Source: Bacteroidota bacterium
GTDB lineage: Bacteria > Bacteroidota > Ignavibacteria > UBA10030 > UBA8401
Direction of reading: 5' to 3'
DNA: 45,476 bases
NCBI GenBank assembly: GCA_030679145.1
Contig: JAUXTU010000101.1
Location: 1 to 45,476 of the forward strand
Shown here: positions 34,586 through 43,990 of the stretch, piece by piece
How the letters are laid out: each line of letters begins with the position of its first letter
Numbering within the stretch: the first letter of the stretch is position 1
The notes under the pieces: generated by a model
What the model saw: the letters and a program-made list of their open reading frames with translations, nothing else
What the model was told of the DNA's origin: nothing
Database searches by the model: none
Position numbers and translations under genes: made by a program

Positions 34586-35332
34586 TTAAATGACTTTTGC
34601 TTCTTCGTGAAGCAGACGAACAAGTTCCGCTGCTGCCGAAGCATCAGTTCCGACAATCTTTCCCGCTGCTTTTGCCGCAGGTTTGCGCAATGCTGAAACT
34701 TCAACGCGAGATGCAACCGAAGTAATTGTCTTCTCTTCTATCGGCTTGCGCTTCGCATCCATGATTCCTTTCAACGAAGGATACCTTGGTTCATTTAATC
34801 CTTTTTGTGTTGTAATAACTGCAGGAAGTTTTGAATGTACAATTTCATGACCGCCTTCTATTTCTCGTTCGGCAATAATGTTTCCACCGTTGAGCTCTAA
34901 TTTCACAACAACTGAAATAGATGGCATTCCAAGCATCTCAGCGACCAGTCCACCTACCTGCGAATCATCATAATCAATAGATTGTTTCCCAAAGAAAATA
35001 ATATCTGCACCATATTCTTTTGCATAATCAGCAAGTCCGGAAGCAACTGCGAACGAATCGCGAACCGCAGCATCTTTTAACAACACTGCTTTATCACAGC
35101 CCATCGCTAATGCCTTGCGAAGTGTTTCTTTATTAGTTTCTCCCCCAAGCGATGCAACAACAACTTCGCCGGTAAATTGCTGCTTGGTCTTTAACGCTTC
35201 TTCCACCGCAATTTCATCGTATGGATTAAGCATAAAATTCACACCAGCCGGATCGATCAATTTTCCGTCTGCACTGACCTTCACTTTTGTTTCTGTGTCG
35301 GGAACATGATTGACAAATACTAAAATTTTCAT
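34586..35332 (-). CDS. etfB: Electron transfer flavoprotein, beta subunit
   Basis: This 248-residue protein starts MKILVFVNHVPDTETKVKV with an AGGAG site. Family motifs are NPYDEIAVEEAL, ALAMGCDKAVLL, GADIIFFGKQSIDYDDSQVG and the recognition loop RYPSLKGIMDAKRKPIE. It is the partner of EtfA, in the usual order. The C-terminus has a short Ala/Lys-rich linker (KPAAKAAGK) before an ending helix. No electron-transfer flavoprotein dehydrogenase gene is adjacent. Confidence 0.97.
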   Translation of the reverse strand: MKILVFVNHVPDTETKVKVSADGKLIDPAGVNFMLNPYDEIAVEEALKTKQQFTGEVVVASLGGETNKETLRKALAMGCDKAVLLKDAAVRDSFAVASGLADYAKEYGADIIFFGKQSIDYDDSQVGGLVAEMLGMPSISVVVKLELNGGNIIAEREIEGGHEIVHSKLPAVITTQKGLNEPRYPSLKGIMDAKRKPIEEKTITSVASRVEVSALRKPAAKAAGKIVGTDASAAAELVRLLHEEAKVI

Positions 35333-35375
35333 TGAACTCCTGTTATGTATCTCATCCTTGTCAAGGATATTGTTA

Positions 35376-36449
35376 CTACAAATATTTTTTCAGTGCAGTA
35401 AGAAACGCATTGTTTTCAAATTCTGTTCCTGCATTCACGCGGAGGAACCCGTTCAACATCGGATATGAACTGACATCGCGGATAAGAACATTTTCGCTCA
35501 ACAACCGCTCAAATAATACTGACGCTTCATTCTTTGATTTAAAGATAAGGAAATTTGAATCTGAACGAAAGACAGTAATTCCATTTTGCCCAGATAAATT
35601 TTTGTATAAATATGCACGCTGTTGTATAATGTATCGAATTCGTTCTTGAACCAGATCGTTTTTCTGCAACAGTTTTATTGCAATCGAGGCTGAAAAATTG
35701 TTGACCGTAAATGGAATTTTTGGTTTTAAAATCTGTGATACCAGTACCGGTTGTGCCAATAAATATCCGATACGGAGTCCTGCAAGTGAAAATGCTTTTG
35801 AAAATGTGCGAAGAATAATCAGACGATCGTATGTTGAAAGAATTGTCGCTGCCGAAGGCTTATCGGAAAATTCAATATACGCTTCATCAATGATAACAAT
35901 CGAATCCGTTTCATTCAAAATTCTCTCAATATCCGCAATCAGAATTGATTGCCCTGTTGGACTGTTGGGTGAATTGAGAATGATCAGTGCAGGTTTCTCG
36001 GCCTGCGCAGCTCGAATGATCGCTTCAACATCGAACGATAGATCCGATTTCATCGGCACTTCGATCAGTTCACCATCAAACACGCGAACAATTTTTTCAT
36101 ACAGGAAAAAAGTCGGGGTCGGGATCAACACTTTTGTTCCTTTGCCGATGATCGCCATTCCAATAGTGTACATCAATTCATTCGAACCATTCGCTGCGAT
36201 TATACTTTCTATCGGAAGATTGAGATGTTTCGACAATGCTTCTAAAAGATGCATGGGAAAAACATCAGGATAACGATTCCACGGTTGACGATAAAAATCT
36301 TCAATCAGTTCTCGCTTCAATTCATCCGGCAGATCGAAGGGGTTTTCGTTTTGATTGAGTTTGATCAGTTCAGGTGAAAGGGGTCTTCCTTTCACACTGT
36401 ATGTTTCCAATTTCTGGATCGAAGGTTTTATATGTTTTAAAAAGGCCAT
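35376..36449 (-). CDS. hisC: Histidinol-phosphate aminotransferase
   Basis: This 357-residue PLP enzyme of aminotransferase class I/II has the HisC pattern: LNQNENPFDLP, ANGSNELMYTIGMA, ILNSPNSPTGQ, IIDEAYIEF and TFSKAFSLAGLRIGYLLA with the PLP Lys. It transfers an amino group in the seventh step of histidine synthesis. I place the start at 36449 (MAFLKHIKPSIQ). The frame extends to 36548, but that part reads through a GTCATT-type palindromic repeat and is not conserved protein. It follows hisD on the minus strand. Confidence 0.93.
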   Translation of the reverse strand: MAFLKHIKPSIQKLETYSVKGRPLSPELIKLNQNENPFDLPDELKRELIEDFYRQPWNRYPDVFPMHLLEALSKHLNLPIESIIAANGSNELMYTIGMAIIGKGTKVLIPTPTFFLYEKIVRVFDGELIEVPMKSDLSFDVEAIIRAAQAEKPALIILNSPNSPTGQSILIADIERILNETDSIVIIDEAYIEFSDKPSAATILSTYDRLIILRTFSKAFSLAGLRIGYLLAQPVLVSQILKPKIPFTVNNFSASIAIKLLQKNDLVQERIRYIIQQRAYLYKNLSGQNGITVFRSDSNFLIFKSKNEASVLFERLLSENVLIRDVSSYPMLNGFLRVNAGTEFENNAFLTALKKYL

Positions 36450-36457
36450 ATTCTTTA

Positions 36458-36546
36458 TTGTCATTCCGAACGAAGTGAGGAATCTCGTTTTTATATTTGA
36501 ATGTTTATACAAGATTTCTCTCCCGCTAAAGCGGGATCGAAATGAC
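36458..36546. repeat. GTCATT-type inverted repeat between hisD and hisC
   Basis: TGTCATTCCGAACGAAGTG... at about 36459-36487 is opposed by a copy ending CGAAATGACA at 36509-36546. The right half contains CCCGCT-AAAGCGGG. Termini resemble those of the element at 2404-2549. In-frame read-through of this repeat creates the false N-terminal extension of hisC. Confidence 0.75.
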
Positions 36547-36592
36547 ATTGATTATATATTTTAAAATAATTTCTAGTGTTCCATTTAATAAT

Positions 36593-37873
36593 TTATTTTT
36601 TCTTTCGTATTCGTAATGACAATGCGTGCGCAGTTAATCCCTCGTGCTCAGCAAATGTTGCAGCATTTTCAGCGACAGATTCAATCCGTTTGCTTGAATA
36701 CCGAATCACACTCGATTTTTTTATAAAATCATCAACGGAAAGCGGCGATGAAAATCTCGCCGTTCGCTCTGTCGGCAATACGTGATTTGGTCCGGCAAAA
36801 TAATCTCCGATCGCAACCGGAGAATAATTGCCCAGAAAGATCGAACCGGCATGACGAATCTGTTTTAATACGGATTCATCTTTTGTTGTGATGATCTCCA
36901 GATGTTCAGGTGCAAGTTCGTTCGTTACAGCAATTCCTTGTTGAAGAGATGCAACAAGGTAGATTCTTCCTTGATTGATCAGTGATGCGCTTATAATATT
37001 TTTCCGTGGAAGCTCTGACAGCATTCTTTTCACTTCAGTATTCACTTTAACCGCAAACGAGCGACTTGGTGTAACCAAAATCGGAACCGAACGCTCATCG
37101 TGCTCCGCCTGAGCAAGAAGATCGGATGCAACAAAGGACGGATCAGCAGAATTATCAGCAAGGATCACAACTTCACTTGGTCCGGCAAAACTATCGATAC
37201 CAACTGTTCCATACACCATCCTTTTTGCAGTTGCAACGAAAATATTTCCCGGACCCACGATCTTATCAACAGCCGGGATTGTCTCTGTTCCGTACGCAAG
37301 CGCGGCAATAGCCTGTGCTCCGCCAACTCGATAGATGTTTTTTATTCCGAGCAATGACGCAGCCAGCAGAACATCGGGATGAATATTTCCATTTTTGTCC
37401 GGTGGTGAAACAAGATGAATCTCTTTTACTCCTGCAACTTGGGCAGGAATTACATTCATCAATACCGTTGAAGGATATGCCGCTTTCCCCCCGGGAACAT
37501 ATACCCCGACTTTTTCAATAGGATGATACAACTGTCGAAGCTCAGAATTTTCCTTCACTTTTATGGAGAACGGTTTCCGAACCTGTGCTTTATGGAATGT
37601 TCGAATGTTTGAATCTGATTCTTTAAGAATGGAAATGAATTGCGGATTAGCTTTTTTTACTAATGCTGAAATCTCTTGCGGATTCACCTTTATAGAGGTC
37701 ACCGCTGCACCATCAAATTTTTTGGAATAGTAACGAAGAGCCTTGTCCCCGTCGTTTTGCACGCGACGGATAATCTCCGCAACTACTTTTTCAACCGAAG
37801 TATTCTTCGCTTGTTCATTTGCAGTTTGAAAGAATAACTGTTTCTTTTTTCTTAGATCAATAATTTTTATCAT
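36593..37873 (-). CDS. hisD: Histidinol dehydrogenase
   Basis: This 426-residue enzyme oxidises histidinol to histidine with two NAD+. Motifs are [86 protein letters not shown] and ELAPEHLEI, with the zinc-binding and catalytic His and Glu residues in EHDE and [29 protein letters not shown] closes the domain. It is followed by the repeat at 36458-36546 and hisC. Other his genes are not in the window. Confidence 0.97.
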   Translation of the reverse strand: MIKIIDLRKKKQLFFQTANEQAKNTSVEKVVAEIIRRVQNDGDKALRYYSKKFDGAAVTSIKVNPQEISALVKKANPQFISILKESDSNIRTFHKAQVRKPFSIKVKENSELRQLYHPIEKVGVYVPGGKAAYPSTVLMNVIPAQVAGVKEIHLVSPPDKNGNIHPDVLLAASLLGIKNIYRVGGAQAIAALAYGTETIPAVDKIVGPGNIFVATAKRMVYGTVGIDSFAGPSEVVILADNSADPSFVASDLLAQAEHDERSVPILVTPSRSFAVKVNTEVKRMLSELPRKNIISASLINQGRIYLVASLQQGIAVTNELAPEHLEIITTKDESVLKQIRHAGSIFLGNYSPVAIGDYFAGPNHVLPTERTARFSSPLSVDDFIKKSSVIRYSSKRIESVAENAATFAEHEGLTAHALSLRIRKKK

Positions 37874-37901
37874 ATCTATAAGAATATACCCAAAAAAGCA
37901 T

Positions 37902-37932
37902 AAAAAAAGGAAACTCTTTTCAGAAGTTTCCT
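37902..37932 (-). terminator. Rho-independent terminator after glutathione peroxidase gene
   Basis: On the minus strand, AGGAAACT and AGTTTCCT form an 8-bp stem with a 9-base loop, followed by seven T residues. It lies 65 bases past the peroxidase stop and just upstream of hisD. Confidence 0.82.
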
Positions 37933-37996
37933 ATCAATTTGTTTCTCGCAAATGATTCTCTTTGTTGACTTTGCGTCTTTGCGTGAGGTAATATTT

Positions 37997-38563
37997 TTAT
38001 TTCTGTGTCAGCAATTCGTCAATCTTTGCAATAATCTCTTTTTCGTCCGGCTTCATTTTTGCTTTGAATCGCGCAACAACATTGCCGTTTTTATCAACAA
38101 GAAATTTTGCAAAATTCCAATCAATGTCGCCCTTAAATCCGGTTTCCGTGGTTAAATATTTATAAAGAGGATGAATCTCCTCTCCTTTAACACTTACCTT
38201 GGAAAACATATCGAACGTTACACCATAATTTTTTTCACAGAATGTCTTGATATCGCTGTCACTTCCCGGCTCCTGTTTTCCAAAATTATTTGCCGGAAAT
38301 CCGATGATGACAAATCCTTTGTCTTTATTTTGTTTATAGATCTCTTCAAGCTGTTTGTATTGCGGGGTGTTTCCGCAAAATGATGCAGTATTCACGACCA
38401 TAACAACTTTGCCTTTATAATCCGCAAGAGATTTATCTTTTCCCTCGATAGTTTTCATTGTAAAATTATAGATTGGTGCGTCCATTTTCTTTTTTATCTC
38501 CTGTGCTGAAATTACTCCTAACGCAAATAGTGCGATAAGTGTTACAGAAATGAATTTGTTCAT
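37997..38563 (-). CDS. Periplasmic glutathione peroxidase family protein
   Basis: This 188-residue protein starts at 38563 with AAGGA upstream; the open frame reaches 38629. A signal peptide (MNKFISVTLIALFALGVISAQ) suggests periplasmic export. The thioredoxin-like domain has VNTASFCGNTPQYKQLEEIY with the peroxidatic Cys (not selenocysteine), FPANNFGKQEPG with the conserved Gln, and DWNFAKFLVDKNGNVV with the Trp-Asn pair. So the catalytic tetrad is complete. Bacterial members mostly use thioredoxin-like reductants to remove hydroperoxides. It is monocistronic and has its own terminator. Confidence 0.93.
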   Translation of the reverse strand: MNKFISVTLIALFALGVISAQEIKKKMDAPIYNFTMKTIEGKDKSLADYKGKVVMVVNTASFCGNTPQYKQLEEIYKQNKDKGFVIIGFPANNFGKQEPGSDSDIKTFCEKNYGVTFDMFSKVSVKGEEIHPLYKYLTTETGFKGDIDWNFAKFLVDKNGNVVARFKAKMKPDEKEIIAKIDELLTQK

Positions 38564-38837
38564 TATGATTCCTTTTGGTTTTGTATAGCATGATAACACT
38601 AAAATGGGAATAAATGTTTCTTTTGGCAAGAAGGTTTGTATAAATCAATTAAAATATTTTAACTGTTCCTTCGAATAATATTTCGTACATTTAATCATCA
38701 GGTTTGCACAGACACCTATGCCCTAAAAGAAAACCTCATTGTGCACAATTCGACCAAACATATATTCTAAAACTTCTCTATCAATCGAGGGCAAACGATA
38801 GAACACAAGGTCACCATAGGCGACCAAGGAGTTTTGT
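38564..38837. other. 274-bp intergenic region between divergent genes
   Basis: It carries promoters for the peroxidase (-) and the small unknown gene (+), though no consensus boxes are convincing. The only structure seen is GGTCACC-ATA-GGCGACC (38809-38825), a near-perfect hairpin that abuts the AAGGAG ribosome site of the plus-strand gene. Confidence 0.45.
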
Positions 38838-39386
38838 ATGAATATATTTCACACACACTACGAATTTCTCAAGAACGAAGCAGATCTGTTGTTAAAACAC
38901 GCTCAACAGCGCGATGCGAATGCTGTTGCCCGGTTTCAACAATTATCGTCGTTCACAACTCTTTCTACAGATGATACAAATGCATTGAACGATCTGCAGT
39001 TGAAACATGCTTTCAATGTTATTGCCGTTGAGAACGGTTACGAATCGTGGACAGAATTAAAATCCGCACTCGATCACGCTGCCGAAACTTCCCCGCTGGC
39101 GGAGATCAAAGAGCAGTTCTATCCTAAAGGATACACCACATACTGGAATATTTGGTTTGCAAAATATTCGCAGGCGAAAAAAGTGTTGAATGAAGGAAAA
39201 GGATTTCTGCTTCCATACAAGAATCAATACTTCATTGTTGAAGAGCATTTTGTGGACAGCATCGGTCTTCCACACACACTTCCCGAATGGAATGAGATCG
39301 GCAACGATTGGATCCATCCAAAAAATGCGAAGGCATGGTTAAAGCTAAATGAGATGTATGTAAAGGCAATGAAAGAGCGGAAATAA
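38838..39386 (+). CDS. Unknown protein with ankyrin-protein-like N-terminus
   Basis: This 182-residue soluble protein has a good AAGGAG site. Residues 1-80 (NEADLLLKHAQQRDANAVARFQQL and LQLKHAFNVIAVENGYESWTELKSAL) resemble the helical N-terminus common in ankyrin-repeat and related bacterial proteins. Residues about 95-182 (YPKGYTTYWNIWFAKYSQAKKVL and LPEWNEIGNDWIHPKNAKAWLKL) form a compact domain I do not recognise. It has no signal peptide. A hairpin abuts the ribosome site. Function unknown. Confidence 0.8.
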   Translation: MNIFHTHYEFLKNEADLLLKHAQQRDANAVARFQQLSSFTTLSTDDTNALNDLQLKHAFNVIAVENGYESWTELKSALDHAAETSPLAEIKEQFYPKGYTTYWNIWFAKYSQAKKVLNEGKGFLLPYKNQYFIVEEHFVDSIGLPHTLPEWNEIGNDWIHPKNAKAWLKLNEMYVKAMKERK

Positions 39387-39398
39387 AAACACAAAATC

Positions 39399-39468
39399 TG
39401 TCATGCCCGAATGATTCTATCGGGCATCTTTCAAATAGATTCCCCCAAAAAACGTGCGGGAATGACGA
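39399..39468. repeat. GTCATT-type inverted repeat
   Basis: It starts TGTCATGCCCG and ends CGGGAATGACG, imperfect inverted termini. It contains a strong ATGCCCGA/TCGGGCAT hairpin (39403-39427). It follows the stop of the 38838 gene and may act as its terminator. Confidence 0.7.
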
Positions 39469-39523
39469 GTTATCTTTAAAATAAAAATCCCTGAAGTGTT
39501 AGCTCCAGAGATTTTTATTTTCT

Positions 39524-39558
39524 AAACCTGGAAAGTCTTTAAGGCTTTCCAGGTTTTT
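39524..39558. terminator. Strong bidirectional terminator
   Basis: CCTGGAAAG (39527-39535) and CTTTCCAGG (39545-39553) form a 9-bp stem extended by A/T pairs and followed by TTTTT on the plus strand. It lies directly after the ahcY stop on the other strand, between convergent genes. Confidence 0.82.
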
Positions 39559-39563
39559 AAGTT

Positions 39564-40907
39564 TTAATAGCGATAATAATCCGGTTTGTACGGTCCTTCA
39601 ACCGCAACACCGATGTATTGCGCCTGATCTTCGGAAAGAACGTCGAGTTCAACGCCGATCTTCTTCAAATGCAGACGGGCTACTTTTTCATCCAAGTATT
39701 TGGGAAGTGTGTAAACTTTCTTCTCATACTTATCGGAATTATTCCACAACTCAAACTGTGCAAGCACCTGATTGGAGAATGAATTCGACATTACGAATGA
39801 CGGATGTCCCATTGCGCAGCCAAGGTTGACCAAGCGGCCTTCAGCTAGAACGATAATATCTTTACCATCAATCGTGTATTTATCAACCTGCGGTTTAATG
39901 GTATCTTTTGTTTTTCCGTAATTTGCATTCAGCCACGCCATATCAATCTCGATATCAAAGTGACCGATATTACAAACAATCGCGTTGTGCTTCATTGCTT
40001 TAAAATGTTTCGCAGTGATGATATTTTTGTTTCCGGTTGTCGTTACGATGATATCAGCTTCTTTCACAGCATCTTCCATTCGCTTTACTTCATATCCTTC
40101 CATCGCAGCCTGAAGCGCACAGATCGGATCGATCTCCGTAACAATTACGCGAACTTTTGCATCACGCAATGAATCCGCAGAACCTTTACCGACATCACCG
40201 AAACCTGCAACAACAGCAACTTTGCCGGCAAGCATCAGATCTGTTGCGCGACGAATCGCGTCAACCAATGATTCACGGCAGCCGTATTTGTTATCAAATT
40301 TCGATTTTGTTACAGAATCGTTCACGTTGATTGCGGGCATTAACAATGTTCCGTTCTTCATTCGGTCATATAACCGATGAACGCCGGTTGTTGTTTCTTC
40401 AGAGAGTCCTTTAATTCCCGCTGCGAGTTCGGGATATTTATCGAATACCATATTGGTCAGATCGCCGCCGTCATCAAGAATCATATTGAGCTGTTTACCA
40501 TCTTTAAATGCAAACAATGTCTGCTCAATGCACCAATCAAATTCTTCAGCAGACATTTCTTTCCATGCATACACAGGAATTCCGGCTGCGGCAATTGCGG
40601 CTGCGGCGTGATCCTGCGTTGAGAAAATATTGCAGGACGACCACGACACTTCCGCACCGAGATCGATCAATGTTTCGATCAACACTGCGGTTTGAATCGT
40701 CATGTGAAGACAACCGGCGATACGCGCACCTTTTAAAGGATTTTTTCCTTTGTACTCTTCACGAATTGCCATTAAGCCGGGCATTTCAACTTCTGCCAAC
40801 TTAATTTCTTTTCGTCCCCATGTTGCGAGAGACATATCTTTTACTTTGTATGGAAGTGACGGCTTGGAGATTTTCTTTGCCGCAACTTCATCCATTACTG
40901 CACTCAT
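39564..40907 (-). CDS. ahcY: Adenosylhomocysteinase
   Basis: This 447-residue NAD-dependent enzyme reversibly splits S-adenosylhomocysteine to adenosine and homocysteine, removing the product inhibitor of methyltransferases. GGAG precedes ATG 40907. Motifs are [67 protein letters not shown] (NAD site), [12 protein letters not shown] and the C-terminal KPDYYRY that reaches into the neighbouring subunit. It is the last gene of a nucleotidyltransferase-metK-ahcY operon, which fits its role in SAM recycling. Confidence 0.98.
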   Translation of the reverse strand: MSAVMDEVAAKKISKPSLPYKVKDMSLATWGRKEIKLAEVEMPGLMAIREEYKGKNPLKGARIAGCLHMTIQTAVLIETLIDLGAEVSWSSCNIFSTQDHAAAAIAAAGIPVYAWKEMSAEEFDWCIEQTLFAFKDGKQLNMILDDGGDLTNMVFDKYPELAAGIKGLSEETTTGVHRLYDRMKNGTLLMPAINVNDSVTKSKFDNKYGCRESLVDAIRRATDLMLAGKVAVVAGFGDVGKGSADSLRDAKVRVIVTEIDPICALQAAMEGYEVKRMEDAVKEADIIVTTTGNKNIITAKHFKAMKHNAIVCNIGHFDIEIDMAWLNANYGKTKDTIKPQVDKYTIDGKDIIVLAEGRLVNLGCAMGHPSFVMSNSFSNQVLAQFELWNNSDKYEKKVYTLPKYLDEKVARLHLKKIGVELDVLSEDQAQYIGVAVEGPYKPDYYRY

Positions 40908-40981
40908 TGTAGCTCCTTTAGTTTGTGAATATAACCTTACGGGGTTAGTTGTTTATTCTGCAATTCATCATTGCCGAAAAT

Positions 40982-42118
40982 TTACTTTGCTGCCTTCTTT
41001 AACATTGAGACCAAATCTAATTGTTCCCACGAAAATTCTTTTCTTCCAAAATGTCCGTAAGCAGCGGATTTCTTATAGATCGGGCGAAGCAAGTTTAACC
41101 GTTTAATGATACCGCGAGGCGTCATATCAACATTTTTTACAAGAATCTTTGAAATCTCTGCATCGGGCATAACGCCAGTACCAAATGTTTGCACATAGAT
41201 AGAGACAGGTTCTGCAACACCAATTGCATACGCAACCTGGATCTGACATTCTTCTGCAAGCCCTGCCGCAACAACGTTCTTTGCAAGATGGCGTGTTGCA
41301 TATGCAGCGCTACGATCAACTTTAGACGGATCTTTTCCTGAGAATGCTCCGCCGCCGTGCGGTGCTCGTCCGCCATATGTGTCAACAATGATCTTTCGTC
41401 CCGTTAATCCGCTGTCTCCATGTGGTCCGCCGATAACGAAATTACCGGTCGGATTCACATAATATTTTGTTTTTTTATCCAGAAGACGTGCTGGAATGAC
41501 TTTTTTAATGACATTGTTGATAATATCATCTTTAATTCTTTTTTGGGAAACGTTTGGATCGTGCTGAGTGGAGATAACAACTGCGTCAACGCGGACTGGC
41601 TTGCGTCCTTCGTATTCGATTGTTACCTGAGATTTTGCATCCGGACGAAGATACGGCATCAATTTCAAATTCTTTTTGCGGATGTCCGCAAGTTTTTTAA
41701 CGAGCTGATGAGCATACATGATCGCAGCAGGCATTAATTCGGGAGTTTCGCTGTTCGCATATCCGAACATCATTCCCTGATCGCCTGCACCGCCGGTATT
41801 CACTCCCATCGCAATATCTGCTGATTGTGAATGGATCGCGTTTAAAATTCCACACGATTCAGCATCGAACTTATATTCTGCTTTTGTGTAACCAATTTCT
41901 CTAATGGTGTTGCGAACAACTTCATGAATATCAACGTATGCATTGGACGTTACTTCGCCGGCAACAATAACTTGTCCGGTTGTTACCATTGTTTCTACGG
42001 CAACGCGTGAATATTTATCTTGAGTAAGAAGTGCATCAAGAATTGAATCTGAAATTTGATCGGCAACTTTATCGGGATGTCCTTCCGAAACCGACTCTGA
42101 TGTAAAAAGATAACGCAT
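40982..42118 (-). CDS. metK: S-adenosylmethionine synthase
   Basis: This 378-residue enzyme makes SAM from methionine and ATP. Motifs are [33 protein letters not shown] (ATP/methionine loop), [21 protein letters not shown] and [20 protein letters not shown] (the P-loop-like phosphate site). ahcY follows after a 74-base gap and the sugar nucleotidyltransferase precedes by 33 bases. The short gap leaves no room for a SAM riboswitch. SAM would feed the many methyltransferases of the 13-23 kb locus. Confidence 0.98.
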   Translation of the reverse strand: MRYLFTSESVSEGHPDKVADQISDSILDALLTQDKYSRVAVETMVTTGQVIVAGEVTSNAYVDIHEVVRNTIREIGYTKAEYKFDAESCGILNAIHSQSADIAMGVNTGGAGDQGMMFGYANSETPELMPAAIMYAHQLVKKLADIRKKNLKLMPYLRPDAKSQVTIEYEGRKPVRVDAVVISTQHDPNVSQKRIKDDIINNVIKKVIPARLLDKKTKYYVNPTGNFVIGGPHGDSGLTGRKIIVDTYGGRAPHGGGAFSGKDPSKVDRSAAYATRHLAKNVVAAGLAEECQIQVAYAIGVAEPVSIYVQTFGTGVMPDAEISKILVKNVDMTPRGIIKRLNLLRPIYKKSAAYGHFGRKEFSWEQLDLVSMLKKAAK

Positions 42119-42151
42119 TAAATGTTAACTCCTGTAATAATGAAATGATGA

Positions 42152-43126
42152 TTAGTAATATTCTAATTCTGATGAATCGCCGATATTGATCCGTTTGAAT
42201 CCGCCTTTGATGAGTGCGTTGCTTCCGATAATAGAATCATCGAGTAATGCATTTTCTACCGTTGCATTTTCACTGATAATCGAATTCCGAATAATTGATT
42301 CTTCAACTCTCGCTCCATCCGCAATTGTTGTAAACGGACCGATAACTGAATTTTTTACGATCGCTTTCGGAGAAATAAATACCGGCGGGCGAACGACAAC
42401 ACCTTCGGGAATAACGCTGGTTTGTGTTTCGTGCAGCAAGTGCTTATTGGTATCGAGCAGCGTTTCCGGTTTTCCGCAATCATACCATCCTTCAATCGCA
42501 AACGTGGTCAGCTTTTCACCACGTTCAATCATCGCTTGCAAACCGTCGGTCAATTGATATTCATTTTTTGTACGAACATTTCGCTTGATATTTTCTTTCA
42601 AACAATCGATCAACACATCCGGATGTTTAATAAAGTAGAGTCCGACGATAGCAAGATTACTTGTCGGATGTTCCGGTTTTTCGATCAATTTTGTAATAAA
42701 GCCATTGTTCGTTTCAGCAACACCAAATCTGCGGGGATCACTTACTTCTTTTACGCCAATAGTGGAATATTCACTGTTGATCATTTTTCCCAGATCAACA
42801 TCAAATACTGTATCACCCAGAATGATCAGAATCGGGTCTTTGGAAATTGTGTGCCGCGATAAAAATATTGCGTGACCAAGTCCAAGCCGTTCCTCCTGTT
42901 CAACAAAATCTACTTTGATCTTATAATTTTCAATAATGTATTCTTTGATCAGGTCGCCAAGATATCCGACAATGATCGTTGCAGAATCAAATCCTTCCGC
43001 AATAATCTTATCCATAATGTGACCAATAATAGGCTTCCCGGCAACATTTAATAAGACTTTTGGAACGGTAAAAGTATGTGGTCGAAGCCGGCTACCAACG
43101 CCGGCAACAGGTATAATTGCTCGCAT
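42152..43126 (-). CDS. Sugar-phosphate nucleotidyltransferase with left-handed beta-helix
   Basis: This 324-residue protein has an N-terminal NTP-transferase domain: IIPVAGVGSRLRPHTFTVPKVLLNVAGKPI (NTP-binding loop with the Lys), VEQEERLGLGHAI and LGDTVFDVDLG (metal Asp). From residue 245 on, EGVVVRPPVFISPKAIVKNSVIGPFTTIADGARVEESIIRNSII forms hexapeptide-repeat coils. This is the long form found in glucose-1-phosphate thymidylyl- and uridylyltransferases. Which nucleotide and sugar it uses is not clear. It is the first gene of the operon with metK and ahcY and could supply an NDP-sugar for envelope glycans, possibly the dTDP-glucose precursor. Confidence 0.88.
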   Translation of the reverse strand: MRAIIPVAGVGSRLRPHTFTVPKVLLNVAGKPIIGHIMDKIIAEGFDSATIIVGYLGDLIKEYIIENYKIKVDFVEQEERLGLGHAIFLSRHTISKDPILIILGDTVFDVDLGKMINSEYSTIGVKEVSDPRRFGVAETNNGFITKLIEKPEHPTSNLAIVGLYFIKHPDVLIDCLKENIKRNVRTKNEYQLTDGLQAMIERGEKLTTFAIEGWYDCGKPETLLDTNKHLLHETQTSVIPEGVVVRPPVFISPKAIVKNSVIGPFTTIADGARVEESIIRNSIISENATVENALLDDSIIGSNALIKGGFKRINIGDSSELEYY

Positions 43127-43526
43127 AATTTCTCACTAAAATGGATTAAAAGGTACCAAAATTCGCCATGAAATGCAAAGAATTACCCATACTGGCAGTA
43201 GTGTTTTTTGAATCGCCCCTAAAATCAACATGCACAACAACGAATAATGCTGTTTCGAAATATAGTCAGGAATTTATGAATGCGATATTCAATGATTTTT
43301 CTCAAAAATGCCCTAAGGCAGATAAGCAATATGGTGTCTCAGCAATCAAACAAATATTCAGTTCGTTTATAAAAATTATTTTTGGCGAAATTTCAATAAA
43401 AGAAGCGAATTATAAAAAAAGTCAAATTTTTAAAATATTTTTTGTTCCGATTTTCATTTTTCACGGATATATATATACAAAGGGTAATTTCAAAAAATTG
43501 ATAACGATATAGGGGGACATTATCCA
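43127..43526. other. 400-bp gap with a doubtful 114-codon frame
   Basis: The plus frame 43168-43512 is AT-rich, has no clear ribosome site and shows no recognisable domain. A hydrophobic stretch near its end is weak support at best. The region must hold the promoter for the minus operon and the leader of the HNH gene. No repeat or RNA was recognised. Confidence 0.5.
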
Positions 43527-43862
43527 TTGAATATATTTGGCGAATTGAACCAAAATTTACCGCAATCCGGTAAAGAACATTACTCCGATCCGGCAAGAGA
43601 ACGAAATACGACAGTGTACGGTACTCCGTTCGATTCCGTTACAATGAAAATTATTTTTGTTAAAGCGGAGAAGGAATTCGGGTATTTCTTCTTTCGTAAG
43701 GATGCATTTGGAAGGAGCATAGCACTACAAGATTTTGGAAAAAAGAATGAACACGGCTGGGAGATCCACCATATTATACCGGTTTCGCAGGGAGGTACCG
43801 ATGATATTTCCAATCTGCAGCCGCTCCATTGGAAAAGTCATCTCGAGAAAGAAGAAGAGTAA
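43527..43862 (+). CDS. Small HNH-type nuclease-like protein
   Basis: This 111-residue protein starts at TTG 43527 with AGGGGGA 9 bases upstream; no in-frame ATG lies near. The C-terminal half carries HGWEIHHIIPVSQGGTDDISNLQPLHWKSHLEK, an HNH motif with the HH pair, the Asn and the last His. The N-terminal half has a beta-hairpin-like stretch (YGTPFDSVTMKIIFVKAEK) but no DNA-binding domain. HNH proteins of this size can be homing or repair nucleases, or toxin-like effectors. There is no methylase or immunity gene next to it. It could be a stand-alone nuclease; activity is inferred. Confidence 0.75.
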   Translation: MNIFGELNQNLPQSGKEHYSDPARERNTTVYGTPFDSVTMKIIFVKAEKEFGYFFFRKDAFGRSIALQDFGKKNEHGWEIHHIIPVSQGGTDDISNLQPLHWKSHLEKEEE

Positions 43863-43990
43863 GTGTTATTTCAGAGTAGGGATGCAGCAAAATTGAAGTG
43901 AAGTTGCAGTGAAGTGGGTCTGTTTGTATATTCATAGTACTACTATCGTTCCGTTCAAACATGATACCACACCACTAAGCAATAATATCG

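Noticed and set aside
38330-38400. Selenocysteine in the glutathione peroxidase
   Set aside because: The active-site codon reads Cys (SFCGNTPQY); there is no in-frame TGA.
40908-40981. SAH riboswitch before ahcY
   Set aside because: The 74-base gap shows only a ribosome site; no riboswitch stems were recognised.
42119-42151. SAM riboswitch before metK
   Set aside because: The gap to the upstream gene is only 33 bases, too short for any known SAM riboswitch.
43168-43512. 114-codon plus-strand frame
   Set aside because: No ribosome site at a normal distance, AT-rich, no recognisable domain; kept only as part of the intergenic description.
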